Positions 1-8,017 of a stretch of 64,000 bases of DNA are shown in pieces. The position numbers were made by a program, and so were the translations under genes. Under the pieces are notes generated by a model. It searched no databases. It saw nothing but the letters and a program-made list of their open reading frames with translations, and had not been told where the DNA came from. The stretch is from positions 124,001 to 188,000 of the forward strand of contig NZ_JAOEFX010000009.1 of the NCBI RefSeq assembly GCF_025421775.1. Reading direction: 5' to 3'. Each line of letters opens with the position of its first letter. Position 1 is the stretch's first letter. Origin of the DNA: Paenarthrobacter aurescens (GTDB lineage: Bacteria; Actinomycetota; Actinomycetes; Actinomycetales; Micrococcaceae).

Positions 1-32
1 GCCTGGCCAACCCGTTGGCCAAGTTCGCCTAG
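1..32 (+). CDS. Possible 3' end of a CDS entering from the left
   Basis: In the frame beginning at base 3 the sequence reads LANPLAKFA followed by TAG at 30-32. That would be the last residues of a gene transcribed towards the BNR-repeat gene. Ten codons are too few to identify it. The same bases form a TGGCCAA/TTGGCCA hairpin (4-21), so the reading frame is only suggestive. Confidence 0.3.
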   Translation, partial: LANPLAKFA

Positions 33-40
33 TCAGGTTC

Positions 41-103
41 CGCCGAGGTGACAGTTGATGCCAATCGTGGTCGCAGACATTGCTATTAACTGTCACTTCG
101 GCG
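41..103. terminator. Long inverted repeat between convergent genes
   Basis: CGCCGAGGTGACAGTT (41-56) and AACTGTCACTTCGGCG (88-103) are complementary at 15 of 16 positions around a 31-nt loop. The right arm overlaps the stop codon of the BNR-repeat gene. A bidirectional terminator is the likeliest role, although the loop is long and there is no T-tract. Confidence 0.45.
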
Positions 104-1405
104 CAGTACCACCTCGGTCTCATACGCCTGCGAGGACTTCATCGATCCCCGGAACCAGCACACAGCATGAACCGACGCATCGCCGGGCACCACCATGGGC
201 CGGAGGTTGTCTACCCCAGAGCCTTCGGTGACGGCTTCCCACGTCCAGCTCGCGCCGGCGTCGGAAGTTACACCGCGGTAGATCTCGTAGTGCGCGGTAG
301 CAGCAGCCGTCCGTGGATCTATCGGCGTGGAGATGTACACCAGGTCCAGGTTGTTGGGATCCACGGCACCCAGTCCGGTGTAGTCCTGCTCGTGCGGCAG
401 TAAGCCAGGACCGGCGACGGCCAGCGGATGCAGCTTCCAGCCCACGCCATCAAAGCGGCCGTACAGCAGGCGGTGATCGTCGACGTCGAGCACTTGCTCC
501 CGCTGCAGCGGACCGTTCACGTCGTTGGCCCGGCAGGTGACGATCGCGGCAAGTTCCTTGCCCTGCCGGCGAAGGTCAGTAGTCCAGCCATGGGTGAGGG
601 TGTCGCCGTCGAGCGTCATCCCGGCCTCGAAAACTGTGGTGAGGGTCGTCTGGTTGATGCCGGCTGATCCGATGACGGGTTTGCTGGCCACGTTTCCTTC
701 GGAGTCGTGGAGCGCATCGCCTTGAATGAAGCCGTGGTAGACGCTGTTGTTGAAGTCGCGCGGGTGGTGGTCCGTGGTGATGAGGTCGATGCGGTCTGTC
801 CCGTTGCTGACATACCGGGTGTATCCGTTGACGTAACCGATCTTTGGGCGGGTGAAGAGCTTCCCCCCGTAGCTCCACGTGCTTCCATCGTCGTCGGAGA
901 TCATTAGCGTGGGGTCGTCATTGATGGCGCGGACAAAGTTGTAGGCCCGGCCCTCCACACTCAAGTGGTGCAGGTTGGAGTACGTGGCACCGCGGCCGTT
1001 TGCCAGTTCAGTCCAGTCGAACTGTTGCTCGGGCTCCCACTCTGAAGCGTCGTGTGGCCGTACCGATACACGCCAGCGCGAGAAGTTGTCCGTCTTGTGC
1101 TTGGCGTACATGGCCAGGTATCGCCCGTCCGGCCGGATCAGGAGAGCCGGAGCGTTGTGGTCGTCCGCCTCCAGGTGCTCGTGGAGGACGTGAACTTGTC
1201 GCTCGCCAGTGGCCAAGTCCAGCACCGCGAGCTCGATGTTGCCTCCACGATCCGGCCCTCCCGAACCCTCTGGTGAAGCGACCGAACCGACCAGGATTGA
1301 GTTGTTGGCAGGATCGATCAGTGCCCGTTCATCCTGGAACCAACACCAGGCGCCGTTGTTGTTGAGGACCAGTGGCTCTTGCGGGGACGGGACGTCGGTG
1401 ACCAT
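86..1405 (-). CDS. BNR-4 repeat beta-propeller protein
   Basis: A 439-residue protein of the BNR_4 type (sialidase-like beta-propeller). The N-terminus NNNGAWCWFQDERALID is the usual opening of that family. Asp-box motifs of the form S-x-D-x-G-x-x-W are visible (SDDDGSTW mid-protein, SDAGASW near the C-terminus). There is no signal peptide, so it should be cytoplasmic. Family members are found next to polysaccharide-degradation genes and some related propellers are polysaccharide lyases or glycosidases. The substrate cannot be read from sequence. The ATG at 1405 is preceded by AAAGGA at good spacing. It stands alone: the next gene is divergent. Confidence 0.75.
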   Translation of the reverse strand: MVTDVPSPQEPLVLNNNGAWCWFQDERALIDPANNSILVGSVASPEGSGGPDRGGNIELAVLDLATGERQVHVLHEHLEADDHNAPALLIRPDGRYLAMYAKHKTDNFSRWRVSVRPHDASEWEPEQQFDWTELANGRGATYSNLHHLSVEGRAYNFVRAINDDPTLMISDDDGSTWSYGGKLFTRPKIGYVNGYTRYVSNGTDRIDLITTDHHPRDFNNSVYHGFIQGDALHDSEGNVASKPVIGSAGINQTTLTTVFEAGMTLDGDTLTHGWTTDLRRQGKELAAIVTCRANDVNGPLQREQVLDVDDHRLLYGRFDGVGWKLHPLAVAGPGLLPHEQDYTGLGAVDPNNLDLVYISTPIDPRTAAATAHYEIYRGVTSDAGASWTWEAVTEGSGVDNLRPMVVPGDASVHAVCWFRGSMKSSQAYETEVVLRRSDS

Positions 1406-1590
1406 GGGAATCCTTTGCGGCTTTGCATCGTTTCAAAAATCATCCTATGCGCCGGACTGGCTCCCCGCACCCGCCTCGGGCAACAATCGTGAAGGTTACC
1501 TGCCACTTCGGCGGAGAGATGTTCCCCTTCGGAAGAACTTAGGTGGCGAGCTCCTTTACACGGAGCCTTAGGCGACAGCGGGTGGGGGAC

Positions 1591-1596
1591 TAGTCT
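1591..1596 (+). promoter_or_regulatory. Leaderless -10 box (TAGTCT) for the SDR gene
   Basis: TAGTCT ends 6 nt before the ATG at 1603 and no Shine-Dalgarno sequence is present. That geometry puts the transcription start on or next to the A of the start codon. The same arrangement recurs elsewhere in this window. Confidence 0.5.
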
Positions 1597-1602
1597 AGGC
1601 GC

Positions 1603-2382
1603 ATGACGACACGAGCCAATGAACTCACTGCCCTGGTTACCGGGGCCACTGCCGGGCTCGGTGCGGAGTTCGCGCGTCAACTGGCCGAAGCCGGGCACCA
1701 CCTGGTCCTGGTGGCGCGCGACGAACAGCGCCTGAGGGAAAAAGCCGAGGAACTTGAACGCGACTTCAGCATTTCCGCGGAGGTTTTATCTGCGGACTTG
1801 ACCGCCGACGTCGGGGTTGCTGTTGTGGCGGACCGTTTGCGGGATGCGGCCCGTCCGGTGGATGTCCTGGTCAACAACGCCGGCATTGGACTTCTAAAGT
1901 CCTTTGAAAGGAACCACCTGGACGAGGAGCGGCGACATCTGCGTCTCCACGTGGAAACGCCAATGGAGCTGTGCCACGCGGCTCTTGAAGTCATGCTGGC
2001 GCGCGGCAAGGGCAGGATCATCAACGTGGCCAGCGTTGCGGCGTTCGCGAACCGGGGCACCTATTCTGCCGCCAAGGCCTGGCAGGTGACATTTAGCCGG
2101 TGGGCAAACATCACGTATGGGAAGTCGGGCGTGCAGGTTACCGCGGTGTGCCCAGGTTTCACCCACACTGAGTTCCACGACCGTATGGGCATGGACAAGT
2201 CCGTGGCTCCCCGTTTCCTGTGGCTCTCTGCTGAGCGTGTTGTGCGCGAAGGGCTGGAGGACAACGCCAAGGGCAAAGGAGTTTCCATCCCGACGCGCCG
2301 CTACAAGGTGGTCAGCTTCTTCGCACGCGTCTTGCCCGCAAAACTTACATCTGGTCCGCCTCGGCGACCACTGGAACCGTAA
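1603..2382 (+). CDS. Short-chain dehydrogenase/reductase (SDR)
   Basis: A 259-residue classical SDR, which is the usual length for the family. It has the cofactor glycine motif TGATAGLG at residues 13-20, NNAG in the middle and the active-site YSAAK. It should be an NAD(P)-dependent oxidoreductase with a Rossmann fold acting in the cytoplasm. The basic residues after beta-strand 2 (VARDEQR) fit NADP preference, but this is inference. The C-terminal 60 residues resemble SDRs annotated as acting on lipid-like substrates, without enough signal to name one. Translation appears leaderless. The next gene starts about 180 bp downstream, so it is probably monocistronic. Confidence 0.85.
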   Translation: MTTRANELTALVTGATAGLGAEFARQLAEAGHHLVLVARDEQRLREKAEELERDFSISAEVLSADLTADVGVAVVADRLRDAARPVDVLVNNAGIGLLKSFERNHLDEERRHLRLHVETPMELCHAALEVMLARGKGRIINVASVAAFANRGTYSAAKAWQVTFSRWANITYGKSGVQVTAVCPGFTHTEFHDRMGMDKSVAPRFLWLSAERVVREGLEDNAKGKGVSIPTRRYKVVSFFARVLPAKLTSGPPRRPLEP

Positions 2383-2560
2383 GCCTAAACCCATCCCAAA
2401 AGGGTGTCCTTGATCGGGGGCCGGCCTTATGCTGGGGCTGGAGTGCGGCCACCGGGCACGGCGGCTGCACGGGGGCTACAGCAGCGTGGCCCCGCAAACA
2501 GGGCCCTGGAAGAGGTCTCGTTTACCCGCGAAAAGAGCCGTGCCCGAAGCGGGTAACGGC

Positions 2561-4288
2561 ATGGATGGATCGGATCCGGCGGAACGCAGTGGCCGGGACG
2601 GAACAGGCTACGGGGATAACGGCAGTGTTGCCGTGGCTGAAAGCGACGCAGGGCTGGTCCTGCGGGTTCGCGACGGGGACAAAGGAGCCTTCGAGGCACT
2701 CTTTGAGCGGCACCAACCCATGGCGCGGACAGTGGCAGCAGCGCAAGTAGATAACCTCGCGGATGCGGACGACGTGGTGGCTGACGCTTTCGCCTCCGTT
2801 TACCAGTCCTTGGCTGCAGGGAAAGGTCCAGATACGTTCTTTCGCGCCTACCTGCTACAGGCCGTCAGGCGTCTCGCCTACCGAACCAACCGGATGGCGT
2901 CCCGAACGCGTCCCACATCCGAGTCCTTCACGTTGGATTCAGCAGAGGTCCACGACGACCCGGCGGTGGCCGGATTTGAATCCGCAGCTGTGGCCCAGGC
3001 GTTCCGTTCCCTCCCTCAACGCTGGCAGGAAGTCCTGTGGTACGTCGACATTGAGGGCCTCAAGCCAGCCGCCGCGTCAACGCTGCTGGGTGTGACCCCC
3101 AACGGAGTGTCCTCGCTGGTACTCCGTGCACGGGAACGCCTCCGCCAGGCATACCTCCAGAACCACATCAGTTCATCCTCGGGGGAGGACTGCGAGGAGT
3201 ACTCGGCCCAGTTGGGCGCGTATGCCCGCAATGGGCTGGCCCGGCGGAGCCAGGACCGGGTCAGGGCACACCTGGAGGACTGTCCCAAATGCACTGCCCT
3301 CCTGCTGGACCTCAACGACGTACAGTCGGCCATGCGGGCAGTGGTATTCCCATTGATCGCAGGCGTGGCGTTCAGCTCTGCTTTCCCAGCGATAGCGGGA
3401 GCAGGTGCAGGCGCAGCCGCAGGTAGCTCGGTGGTGCACGGAGCAGCACCCAAGGAGATGGCCATCCTGTGGAAGGCAGGCGCTGGTGCCCTTGCAGTAG
3501 CGGCCGTTACAGTGAGCGCCGCCATGGCGATAGGTGGTGCAGGGTCCAACACACTGGAGCCGCAGGCAGGGGGATCGTCAACGTCGGGTGGGGAAGGCTC
3601 GGGTCCAGCAACCGCCAGTCCCGGTCCGGAAGGCTCGGTTGAAAGCGAGCCGCCACTGTTCCCGGCGCCGAGCTATCCCTCGAACGGGGCGATAGAGAAC
3701 CCGGCAGTTTTTCCTTTTCCCTTCCCTACGCCCACAAAGCAGCAGCCCGGTGTCTTACCGTCACCTGAGCCATCACAAGAGAATCCAGTGCTTCCGACGT
3801 TTGCGCCCACGGGACCGGCGACTCTCCCAGCACTGGTGCCGACGGCCAGCCCTTCGCCGACAGCCAGCCCCTCCCTGTCGGCGAGCCCTTCCCCCTCGGC
3901 CAGCCCTTCGCCGACTGAATCGCCGGTTCCCACGCCGTCAGTGACAGCGACGTTCACCGCAGAGGCGGGCACAACAGCCTCGGATACCAACGTCACTATT
4001 ACCTTCCACCTTCAGAGCCAGGCAGTGCCGGCCGCAGCCGAGGTGGTCTTCACCATTTCTGCCGGTGCGGACATGATCCCGGGCAAACTGATCGAACCGT
4101 CCGGCTGGGACTGTTCTTCGGACATCGCCGGATCACGGCAGTTCCGCTGCACCAGTACCGCTGTGGACCCTGATGAGTTGACGTTTTCCCTCGGAGTCTC
4201 CAAGCAGGACGAATCAGAAGAAACTACTCTTGACTACCAATTCAGCGGAACAGGCATCGAGACGGCCAGATTCTCCAACACTTTTTAG
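2561..4288 (+). CDS. ECF sigma factor fused to zinc-finger, membrane and C-terminal sensor-like region
   Basis: From the ATG at 2561 this is 575 residues. Domains in order are sigma region 2 (about 35-115), region 4 with LGVTPNGVSSLVLRAR (about 140-198), a zinc-binding anti-sigma motif (C211, H237-x3-C241-x2-C244), an Ala/Gly-rich hydrophobic stretch (259-290), a second hydrophobic stretch (300-327), a Ser/Pro/Thr-rich linker (about 335-455) and a C-terminal beta-rich domain with two cysteines (in WDC and FRC). ECF sigma factors with fused zinc-finger, membrane and extracytoplasmic parts are known in actinobacteria (ECF52/53-type), where the extension controls the sigma domain in place of a separate anti-sigma factor. 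If only one hydrophobic stretch crosses the membrane the C-terminal domain is outside; if both do, it is inside. In-frame GTG 2540 and an upstream start at 2429 are possible, but sigma homology begins after 2561. A lipoprotein gene follows. Confidence 0.8.
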   Translation: MDGSDPAERSGRDGTGYGDNGSVAVAESDAGLVLRVRDGDKGAFEALFERHQPMARTVAAAQVDNLADADDVVADAFASVYQSLAAGKGPDTFFRAYLLQAVRRLAYRTNRMASRTRPTSESFTLDSAEVHDDPAVAGFESAAVAQAFRSLPQRWQEVLWYVDIEGLKPAAASTLLGVTPNGVSSLVLRARERLRQAYLQNHISSSSGEDCEEYSAQLGAYARNGLARRSQDRVRAHLEDCPKCTALLLDLNDVQSAMRAVVFPLIAGVAFSSAFPAIAGAGAGAAAGSSVVHGAAPKEMAILWKAGAGALAVAAVTVSAAMAIGGAGSNTLEPQAGGSSTSGGEGSGPATASPGPEGSVESEPPLFPAPSYPSNGAIENPAVFPFPFPTPTKQQPGVLPSPEPSQENPVLPTFAPTGPATLPALVPTASPSPTASPSLSASPSPSASPSPTESPVPTPSVTATFTAEAGTTASDTNVTITFHLQSQAVPAAAEVVFTISAGADMIPGKLIEPSGWDCSSDIAGSRQFRCTSTAVDPDELTFSLGVSKQDESEETTLDYQFSGTGIETARFSNTF

Positions 4289-4380
4289 CACCCGTCCGTG
4301 CTCCGGGAGGGACTTGACCACTGCAGCTTTGGGGGACCGGTGTACGATGACACTTCATTCGGGCCTGAGGGGGCAGTGCT

Positions 4381-4812
4381 ATGAAGAACGGATCCTTAGC
4401 GTTGGTGTCGGCCATCGTTGCAGCGGGGGCATTGTTGAGCGGTTGTTCCGGTCCCGCCCCTACAGGTCTCAAGGCCATGGAACGTGCGGCTACAGACGCG
4501 GACAGGCCACCGGCGGACTTGACCCTGGGCGAAACCAAACTGGACAAGGTGCTTCTGGTGGCTGAGGCCAACGGGAAGAAGTACTACTTAGGACAGGGAA
4601 ACCAGGGCCGGTCGTCATGCCTGATCGTAGAAACCCTGGATCCATACTTCGCGCACAGCGCTTGCACTGCTTCCGTCCAAGGAGAGATGCTGAGAACCAG
4701 TGGCCCGGACCAGAAATCTGCTGTCCTGGTTTCCGACGGCTATGACACCAAACAGCTTGAGTCGAGCGGCTTGACGAAGATCCACCCGAACATTCTGGTG
4801 GTCACGAAGTAA
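4381..4812 (+). CDS. Small putative lipoprotein
   Basis: 143 residues with a signal peptide (MKNGS, then a hydrophobic run) ending in the lipobox LSGC at about residue 22, so it should be a diacylglyceryl-modified protein on the outer face of the membrane. The rest has no family I recognise; it holds two further cysteines (SSC and SAC) that could pair. It lies 92 bp after the membrane sigma-factor fusion on the same strand and could belong to the same regulon. A GGGGG-rich stretch upstream of the ATG can act as ribosome binding site. Its 3' end overlaps the convergent FUSC gene by 11 bp. Confidence 0.65.
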   Translation: MKNGSLALVSAIVAAGALLSGCSGPAPTGLKAMERAATDADRPPADLTLGETKLDKVLLVAEANGKKYYLGQGNQGRSSCLIVETLDPYFAHSACTASVQGEMLRTSGPDQKSAVLVSDGYDTKQLESSGLTKIHPNILVVTK

Positions 4813-5875
4813 CCCTGCTCCGCGGTGCCCGCACCAGTACTGCGACGGCGATGCCGACTACTGCTCCCACGAACGTTTCGATGGCACGTTCCATCACCAG
4901 CACGCCTGGATCCATGGGGGCCGCCAGTTGCGCAATCAGCAGGATCACCGGGGTGAAGAACACCATGGCCCATCCGTAGTGCCGCGCCATGAACAGCTCA
5001 GTGGGGAACTGGCACAGGACCACCAGCACGGCCAGGACAACGGCGGTTTGGCCCGGGAAGTACTGAAGCGGCGAAAACGGACTGGGGAAGAGTACGACGG
5101 CGACCACCGCCAACCCGAGGAACGTCCCCACGATTCGGTGGATGCCCCGGTGGACGCGGCTGGGGAGGTCGGCGCCGGCGAGTGGCACCGCGGCTGCGGC
5201 CATGGCCCAGTGGGGGTGGCCGCTGCCGCTCAGCACTCCAATGGTCCCGGCCGCACTCACGGCGAGTGAATAGCGTGCGGCATGGACCAGTGCCGACTGG
5301 CGCAGCGGGCCGCGGAGGACTGGGACGTCGCGGACGGCCCCGGCCACCCACGTGCGGTGCCGGAACCAGCCAACAAAGCCAACCAAAAGGGAAAAGCCTG
5401 CGGAGGCAGCGCCGATGAGTACCGCCGTCGTGAACGGAACACTGGTTGGCACAGAAGCGCAGGCGCCCAAAGCGAGGATGCCGAAGAACGGGCCGATGGG
5501 CTTGAGGCGCACGGCGTCGGCGTAGAGAGAACCGGCTCCTGCGAACAGTGTGGCGACCAGTACCAGCCACCAGGAGTGGATGTGGTGGATGGAAAGGAAC
5601 ACGCCGATGGCCAGCCCGCCCACCAGGAACAAGGCAGCCTGGGCTTGGTGTTTGAGCCTGAGCTGATGCGTTTCGTTGCGGCCATACATCCCCGTCAACG
5701 CACCGAACACGGCGTACATCATGAGGTCCGGTCGGCCGATGACAATGAGGACCAGTCCCGGTACGGCGACGCTCAGGGCCACCCGTACTGCCGAGAGGCG
5801 ATCATTGTTGGCCGGGCCCAGCCGGTGGAGTTCGCGGGCATGCGCGATGATTGCGGGCACGGGAAACACCACCAA
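4802..5875 (-). CDS. FUSC-family membrane protein
   Basis: 357 residues made of two hydrophobic blocks (about 25-170 and 200-350) separated by a short polar segment, the layout of the FUSC (fusaric acid resistance / aromatic acid exporter-like) family. The N-terminal half contains LIVIGRPDLMMYAVFGALT and the C-terminal half GHPHWAMAAAAVPLAG, which match conserved family positions. Predicted to be an inner-membrane transporter or channel-like protein; the substrate is not evident. The start is TTG or one of two following GTG codons, because two stops lie directly upstream; AAGGGAG is the candidate ribosome site. It is unlinked to the divergent SRPBCC gene. Confidence 0.75.
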   Translation of the reverse strand: MVVFPVPAIIAHARELHRLGPANNDRLSAVRVALSVAVPGLVLIVIGRPDLMMYAVFGALTGMYGRNETHQLRLKHQAQAALFLVGGLAIGVFLSIHHIHSWWLVLVATLFAGAGSLYADAVRLKPIGPFFGILALGACASVPTSVPFTTAVLIGAASAGFSLLVGFVGWFRHRTWVAGAVRDVPVLRGPLRQSALVHAARYSLAVSAAGTIGVLSGSGHPHWAMAAAAVPLAGADLPSRVHRGIHRIVGTFLGLAVVAVVLFPSPFSPLQYFPGQTAVVLAVLVVLCQFPTELFMARHYGWAMVFFTPVILLIAQLAAPMDPGVLVMERAIETFVGAVVGIAVAVLVRAPRSRVTS

Positions 5876-5993
5876 TCATCAGAGGGACTCCCTTGAAAAT
5901 TATCAGGACGTCCGGGCGGGCCGCCATTAGCCCGGTCACAAGCCGTAGCGAGATCGGGCACACGGACCAGGAAAGGTCTGGGAAGATCGAGGT

Positions 5994-6464
5994 ATGCCCG
6001 TCGCTTTCGTCTGCCGCACCCGCTCCACCATGTCGCCGCAGGAACTGTTTGATCTTTCCCGCAACATCGATGCCCACGTGGGGTCCATGACGCACAGCCG
6101 CGAGAAGGCAATCGCCGGCGTCACCACCGGTTTGATCTCCGAGAGTGAGACTGTCACCTGGCAGGCGTGGCACCTCGGAGTCCGGTTCCGCATGACCAGC
6201 CGCATTACGCGGATGGAGGCGCCGGCGTCGTTCTCCGATGAACAGGTGAAGGGCCCCTTCAAGTACCTCCGCCACACGCACGAGTTCAGGCCGGACGGCA
6301 GTGGCACCCTCATGGTGGACACCGTGGAGTTCGCTGCCCCCTTTGGTCCCCTGGGCAGGCTGGTGGAGAAACTGATCCTGGCCCGGTACCTGCAGAACCT
6401 GATCGAGAAGCGCAACGAATTCCTGGTGACCCAGGTACCCCCGGCGCTGGACACCCGGCAATGA
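5994..6464 (+). CDS. SRPBCC-family protein
   Basis: 156 residues with the pattern of a START/polyketide-cyclase-like hydrophobic-pocket fold: an N-terminal strand (FVCRTRSTMS), acidic central strands and the long C-terminal helix (LVEKLILARYLQNLIEKRN). These proteins bind hydrophobic ligands, and the ligand here is unknown. GGAAG lies about 8 nt before the ATG. The stop overlaps the start of the GNAT gene by 4 bp (ATGA), so the two are translationally coupled. Confidence 0.75.
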   Translation: MPVAFVCRTRSTMSPQELFDLSRNIDAHVGSMTHSREKAIAGVTTGLISESETVTWQAWHLGVRFRMTSRITRMEAPASFSDEQVKGPFKYLRHTHEFRPDGSGTLMVDTVEFAAPFGPLGRLVEKLILARYLQNLIEKRNEFLVTQVPPALDTRQ

Positions 6465-6976
6465 TCAGGCTCGCGCATGCGGACGACCTGTTGATTTTGC
6501 AGGACATCGAGCGTGCCGCGGGTGAGGCTTTCCGGGCCTTGGGCATGGACTCCATTGCAGAGGACGAGCCCTTGTCGGTCGCTGAGCTGCACAACTACGC
6601 CGCCGCGGGCCGGGCCTGGGTATTCGTGGATGGGCTCGACTATCCAGTGGCGTATCTAGTGGCAGACATCGTCGACGGAGCCGGTCACGTGGAGCAAGTC
6701 AGTGTCCACCCCGATCAAGCGCATCAAGGACTGGGCCGCGAACTGCTGCATGCGGCACGGGTGTGGACCCGGGGTCATGGAATGGAACGCCAAACCCTCA
6801 GCACGTTCCGGGATGTGCCGTGGAACGCCCCGTACTACCGCCGCCTCGGCTTCGAGGTGCTCGACGCCGGCAGCTGGGGTCCGGAATTGACCCGCCTCAT
6901 GGAGCACGAGGTGGAATTGGGCCTGACCCACTGGCCCCGCGTAGCCATGTGGCGCCCGGCGGTCCCGCCCAAGTAG
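6461..6976 (+). CDS. GNAT-family N-acetyltransferase
   Basis: 171 residues with the acetyl-CoA-binding motif A of GNAT enzymes (VSVHPDQAHQGLGRELL, about residues 80-96) and motif B ending in YYRRLGFEV. It should transfer an acetyl group from acetyl-CoA to an amine on a small molecule or protein. It is coupled to the upstream SRPBCC gene by a 4-bp ATGA overlap. Its stop codon directly abuts that of the convergent VOC gene with no spacer. Confidence 0.85.
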   Translation: MIRLAHADDLLILQDIERAAGEAFRALGMDSIAEDEPLSVAELHNYAAAGRAWVFVDGLDYPVAYLVADIVDGAGHVEQVSVHPDQAHQGLGRELLHAARVWTRGHGMERQTLSTFRDVPWNAPYYRRLGFEVLDAGSWGPELTRLMEHEVELGLTHWPRVAMWRPAVPPK

Positions 6977-7378
6977 CTAGTCCGCTACCAGCTCCACCTC
7001 GTAGCTGTCCGTGTTGAGCAGGTACGCAGCGTAGTGGTCCGGGCCGCCGGCGTGCGGGTATTTGGACTCGAACATCTCATACCAGCCCGCGTCCGCGCCG
7101 AGCGCCCTGATCCGGTCCACGTTCTCGCGGGTGCCCGCATGGAATGCCACGTGGTTGACCCCCGGATCAGTGCGGCGGTGGGTTGTTGCGGTGGCGGCAT
7201 CCGTCTGCTCCACCACCACGTAGGTGCCGTCAAGCTTCCAACTGCACCCCGTGGGCCACTCCTGGAAGGGCACGTAACCGAGCTCGCCCAGCAACCAGCC
7301 CCACTCTTCCCTTGCCCGCTCAAGGAACGGCACCCAGATCTCAAGATGGTGGATGGACCCTACCGGAACGTCGCGCAT
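6977..7378 (-). CDS. VOC-family (glyoxalase-like) protein
   Basis: 133 residues with two beta-alpha-beta-beta-beta modules of the vicinal oxygen chelate fold. Candidate metal ligands are the N-terminal histidines (IHHLEIW), the central VNHVAFH and the C-terminal glutamate in YEVELVAD. It could be a dioxygenase, a lyase or a resistance protein; no choice is possible from sequence. The start has no Shine-Dalgarno sequence but a TAGACT box 6 nt upstream, which fits leaderless translation. It may form a transcription unit with nothing else, as the upstream gene on this strand is read in the same direction but ends 10 bp away. Confidence 0.8.
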   Translation of the reverse strand: MRDVPVGSIHHLEIWVPFLERAREEWGWLLGELGYVPFQEWPTGCSWKLDGTYVVVEQTDAATATTHRRTDPGVNHVAFHAGTRENVDRIRALGADAGWYEMFESKYPHAGGPDHYAAYLLNTDSYEVELVAD

Positions 7379-7384
7379 GCGCCG

Positions 7385-7390
7385 AGTCTA
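7385..7390 (-). promoter_or_regulatory. Leaderless -10 box (TAGACT) for the VOC gene
   Basis: Reading the minus strand, TAGACT is followed by 6 nt and the ATG at 7378. The box lies just past the stop-codon region of the upstream PaiB-like gene (stop at 7388-7390), so this promoter overlaps the end of that gene. Confidence 0.5.
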
Positions 7391-8011
7391 CGAGGTCCGC
7401 GCCCGTTCCACATCGGCTGCGCTCGCCGAGTCGCCCGCGGCATGGAGCCCGGCGATGACGCCGTCGACATCCGCTGGAGCGCGGTTCTGGCTGAGTTTCG
7501 TCTTCGCCTCCACCCGTGAGATCAAGAGTTCGACGCCGACAATCGCCCTCAGCTGCCCGGCGATGAACCGTTCCGGTGCTTCATCAACGGTCCAGGGTCG
7601 CGGCATGCCGGCTTCGTGCTGGTTGGATAAGCGCCGAACATGCCGGCCCAGCCACTCGGCGTCATCGTGAATGATGAGCTCACCGTAAATGTGGGCCGTG
7701 GAGTAGTTCCACGTCGGTACCACTCGGCCGTGTTCCGCTTTCGAGGCATACCAAGAGGGCGAAATATAGGCATCCGCGCCCTGCACGATCATCAGTGCCT
7801 CACCGGAAACGGGGGAGGACCACTGGGTGTTGTTGCGGGCCATGTGGGCATGCAGGGCCCCGTGTTCACCCCTTGAGGGTTCGTAAACGAAGGGCAGCAG
7901 GGTAGCGACCAATCCGTCCTCCGTCATGGTGACCAGGTTGGCTGCTCCGGTGTGATGAAGCAGCGAGTCAACAGCCTCATCGGATGGGGCAAAGTGTGCT
8001 GGGGTGTACAT
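7388..8011 (-). CDS. PaiB-like FMN-binding protein
   Basis: 207 residues with the PaiB signature: an N-terminal MYTPAHF, a central PSWYASK followed by VPTWNY, and a C-terminal LLISRVEAKTKLSQNR. PaiB-type proteins have an FMN-binding split-barrel fold; in Bacillus PaiB is linked to polyamine acetylation and repression of sporulation and protease genes. Here the partner is different: the gene follows an EamA exporter by only 6 nt, and the exporter's stop codon lies within the AGGA ribosome site. Both are probably controlled by the divergent MocR regulator. A role in detoxifying an amine- or vitamin-B6-like compound is inference. Confidence 0.8.
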   Translation of the reverse strand: MYTPAHFAPSDEAVDSLLHHTGAANLVTMTEDGLVATLLPFVYEPSRGEHGALHAHMARNNTQWSSPVSGEALMIVQGADAYISPSWYASKAEHGRVVPTWNYSTAHIYGELIIHDDAEWLGRHVRRLSNQHEAGMPRPWTVDEAPERFIAGQLRAIVGVELLISRVEAKTKLSQNRAPADVDGVIAGLHAAGDSASAADVERARTS

Positions 8012-8017
8012 GGGTTC

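Noticed and set aside
2429..2560. N-terminal extension of the sigma-factor gene
   Set aside because: Sigma homology begins after 2561; the upstream 44 codons are Arg/Gly-rich and without a ribosome site.
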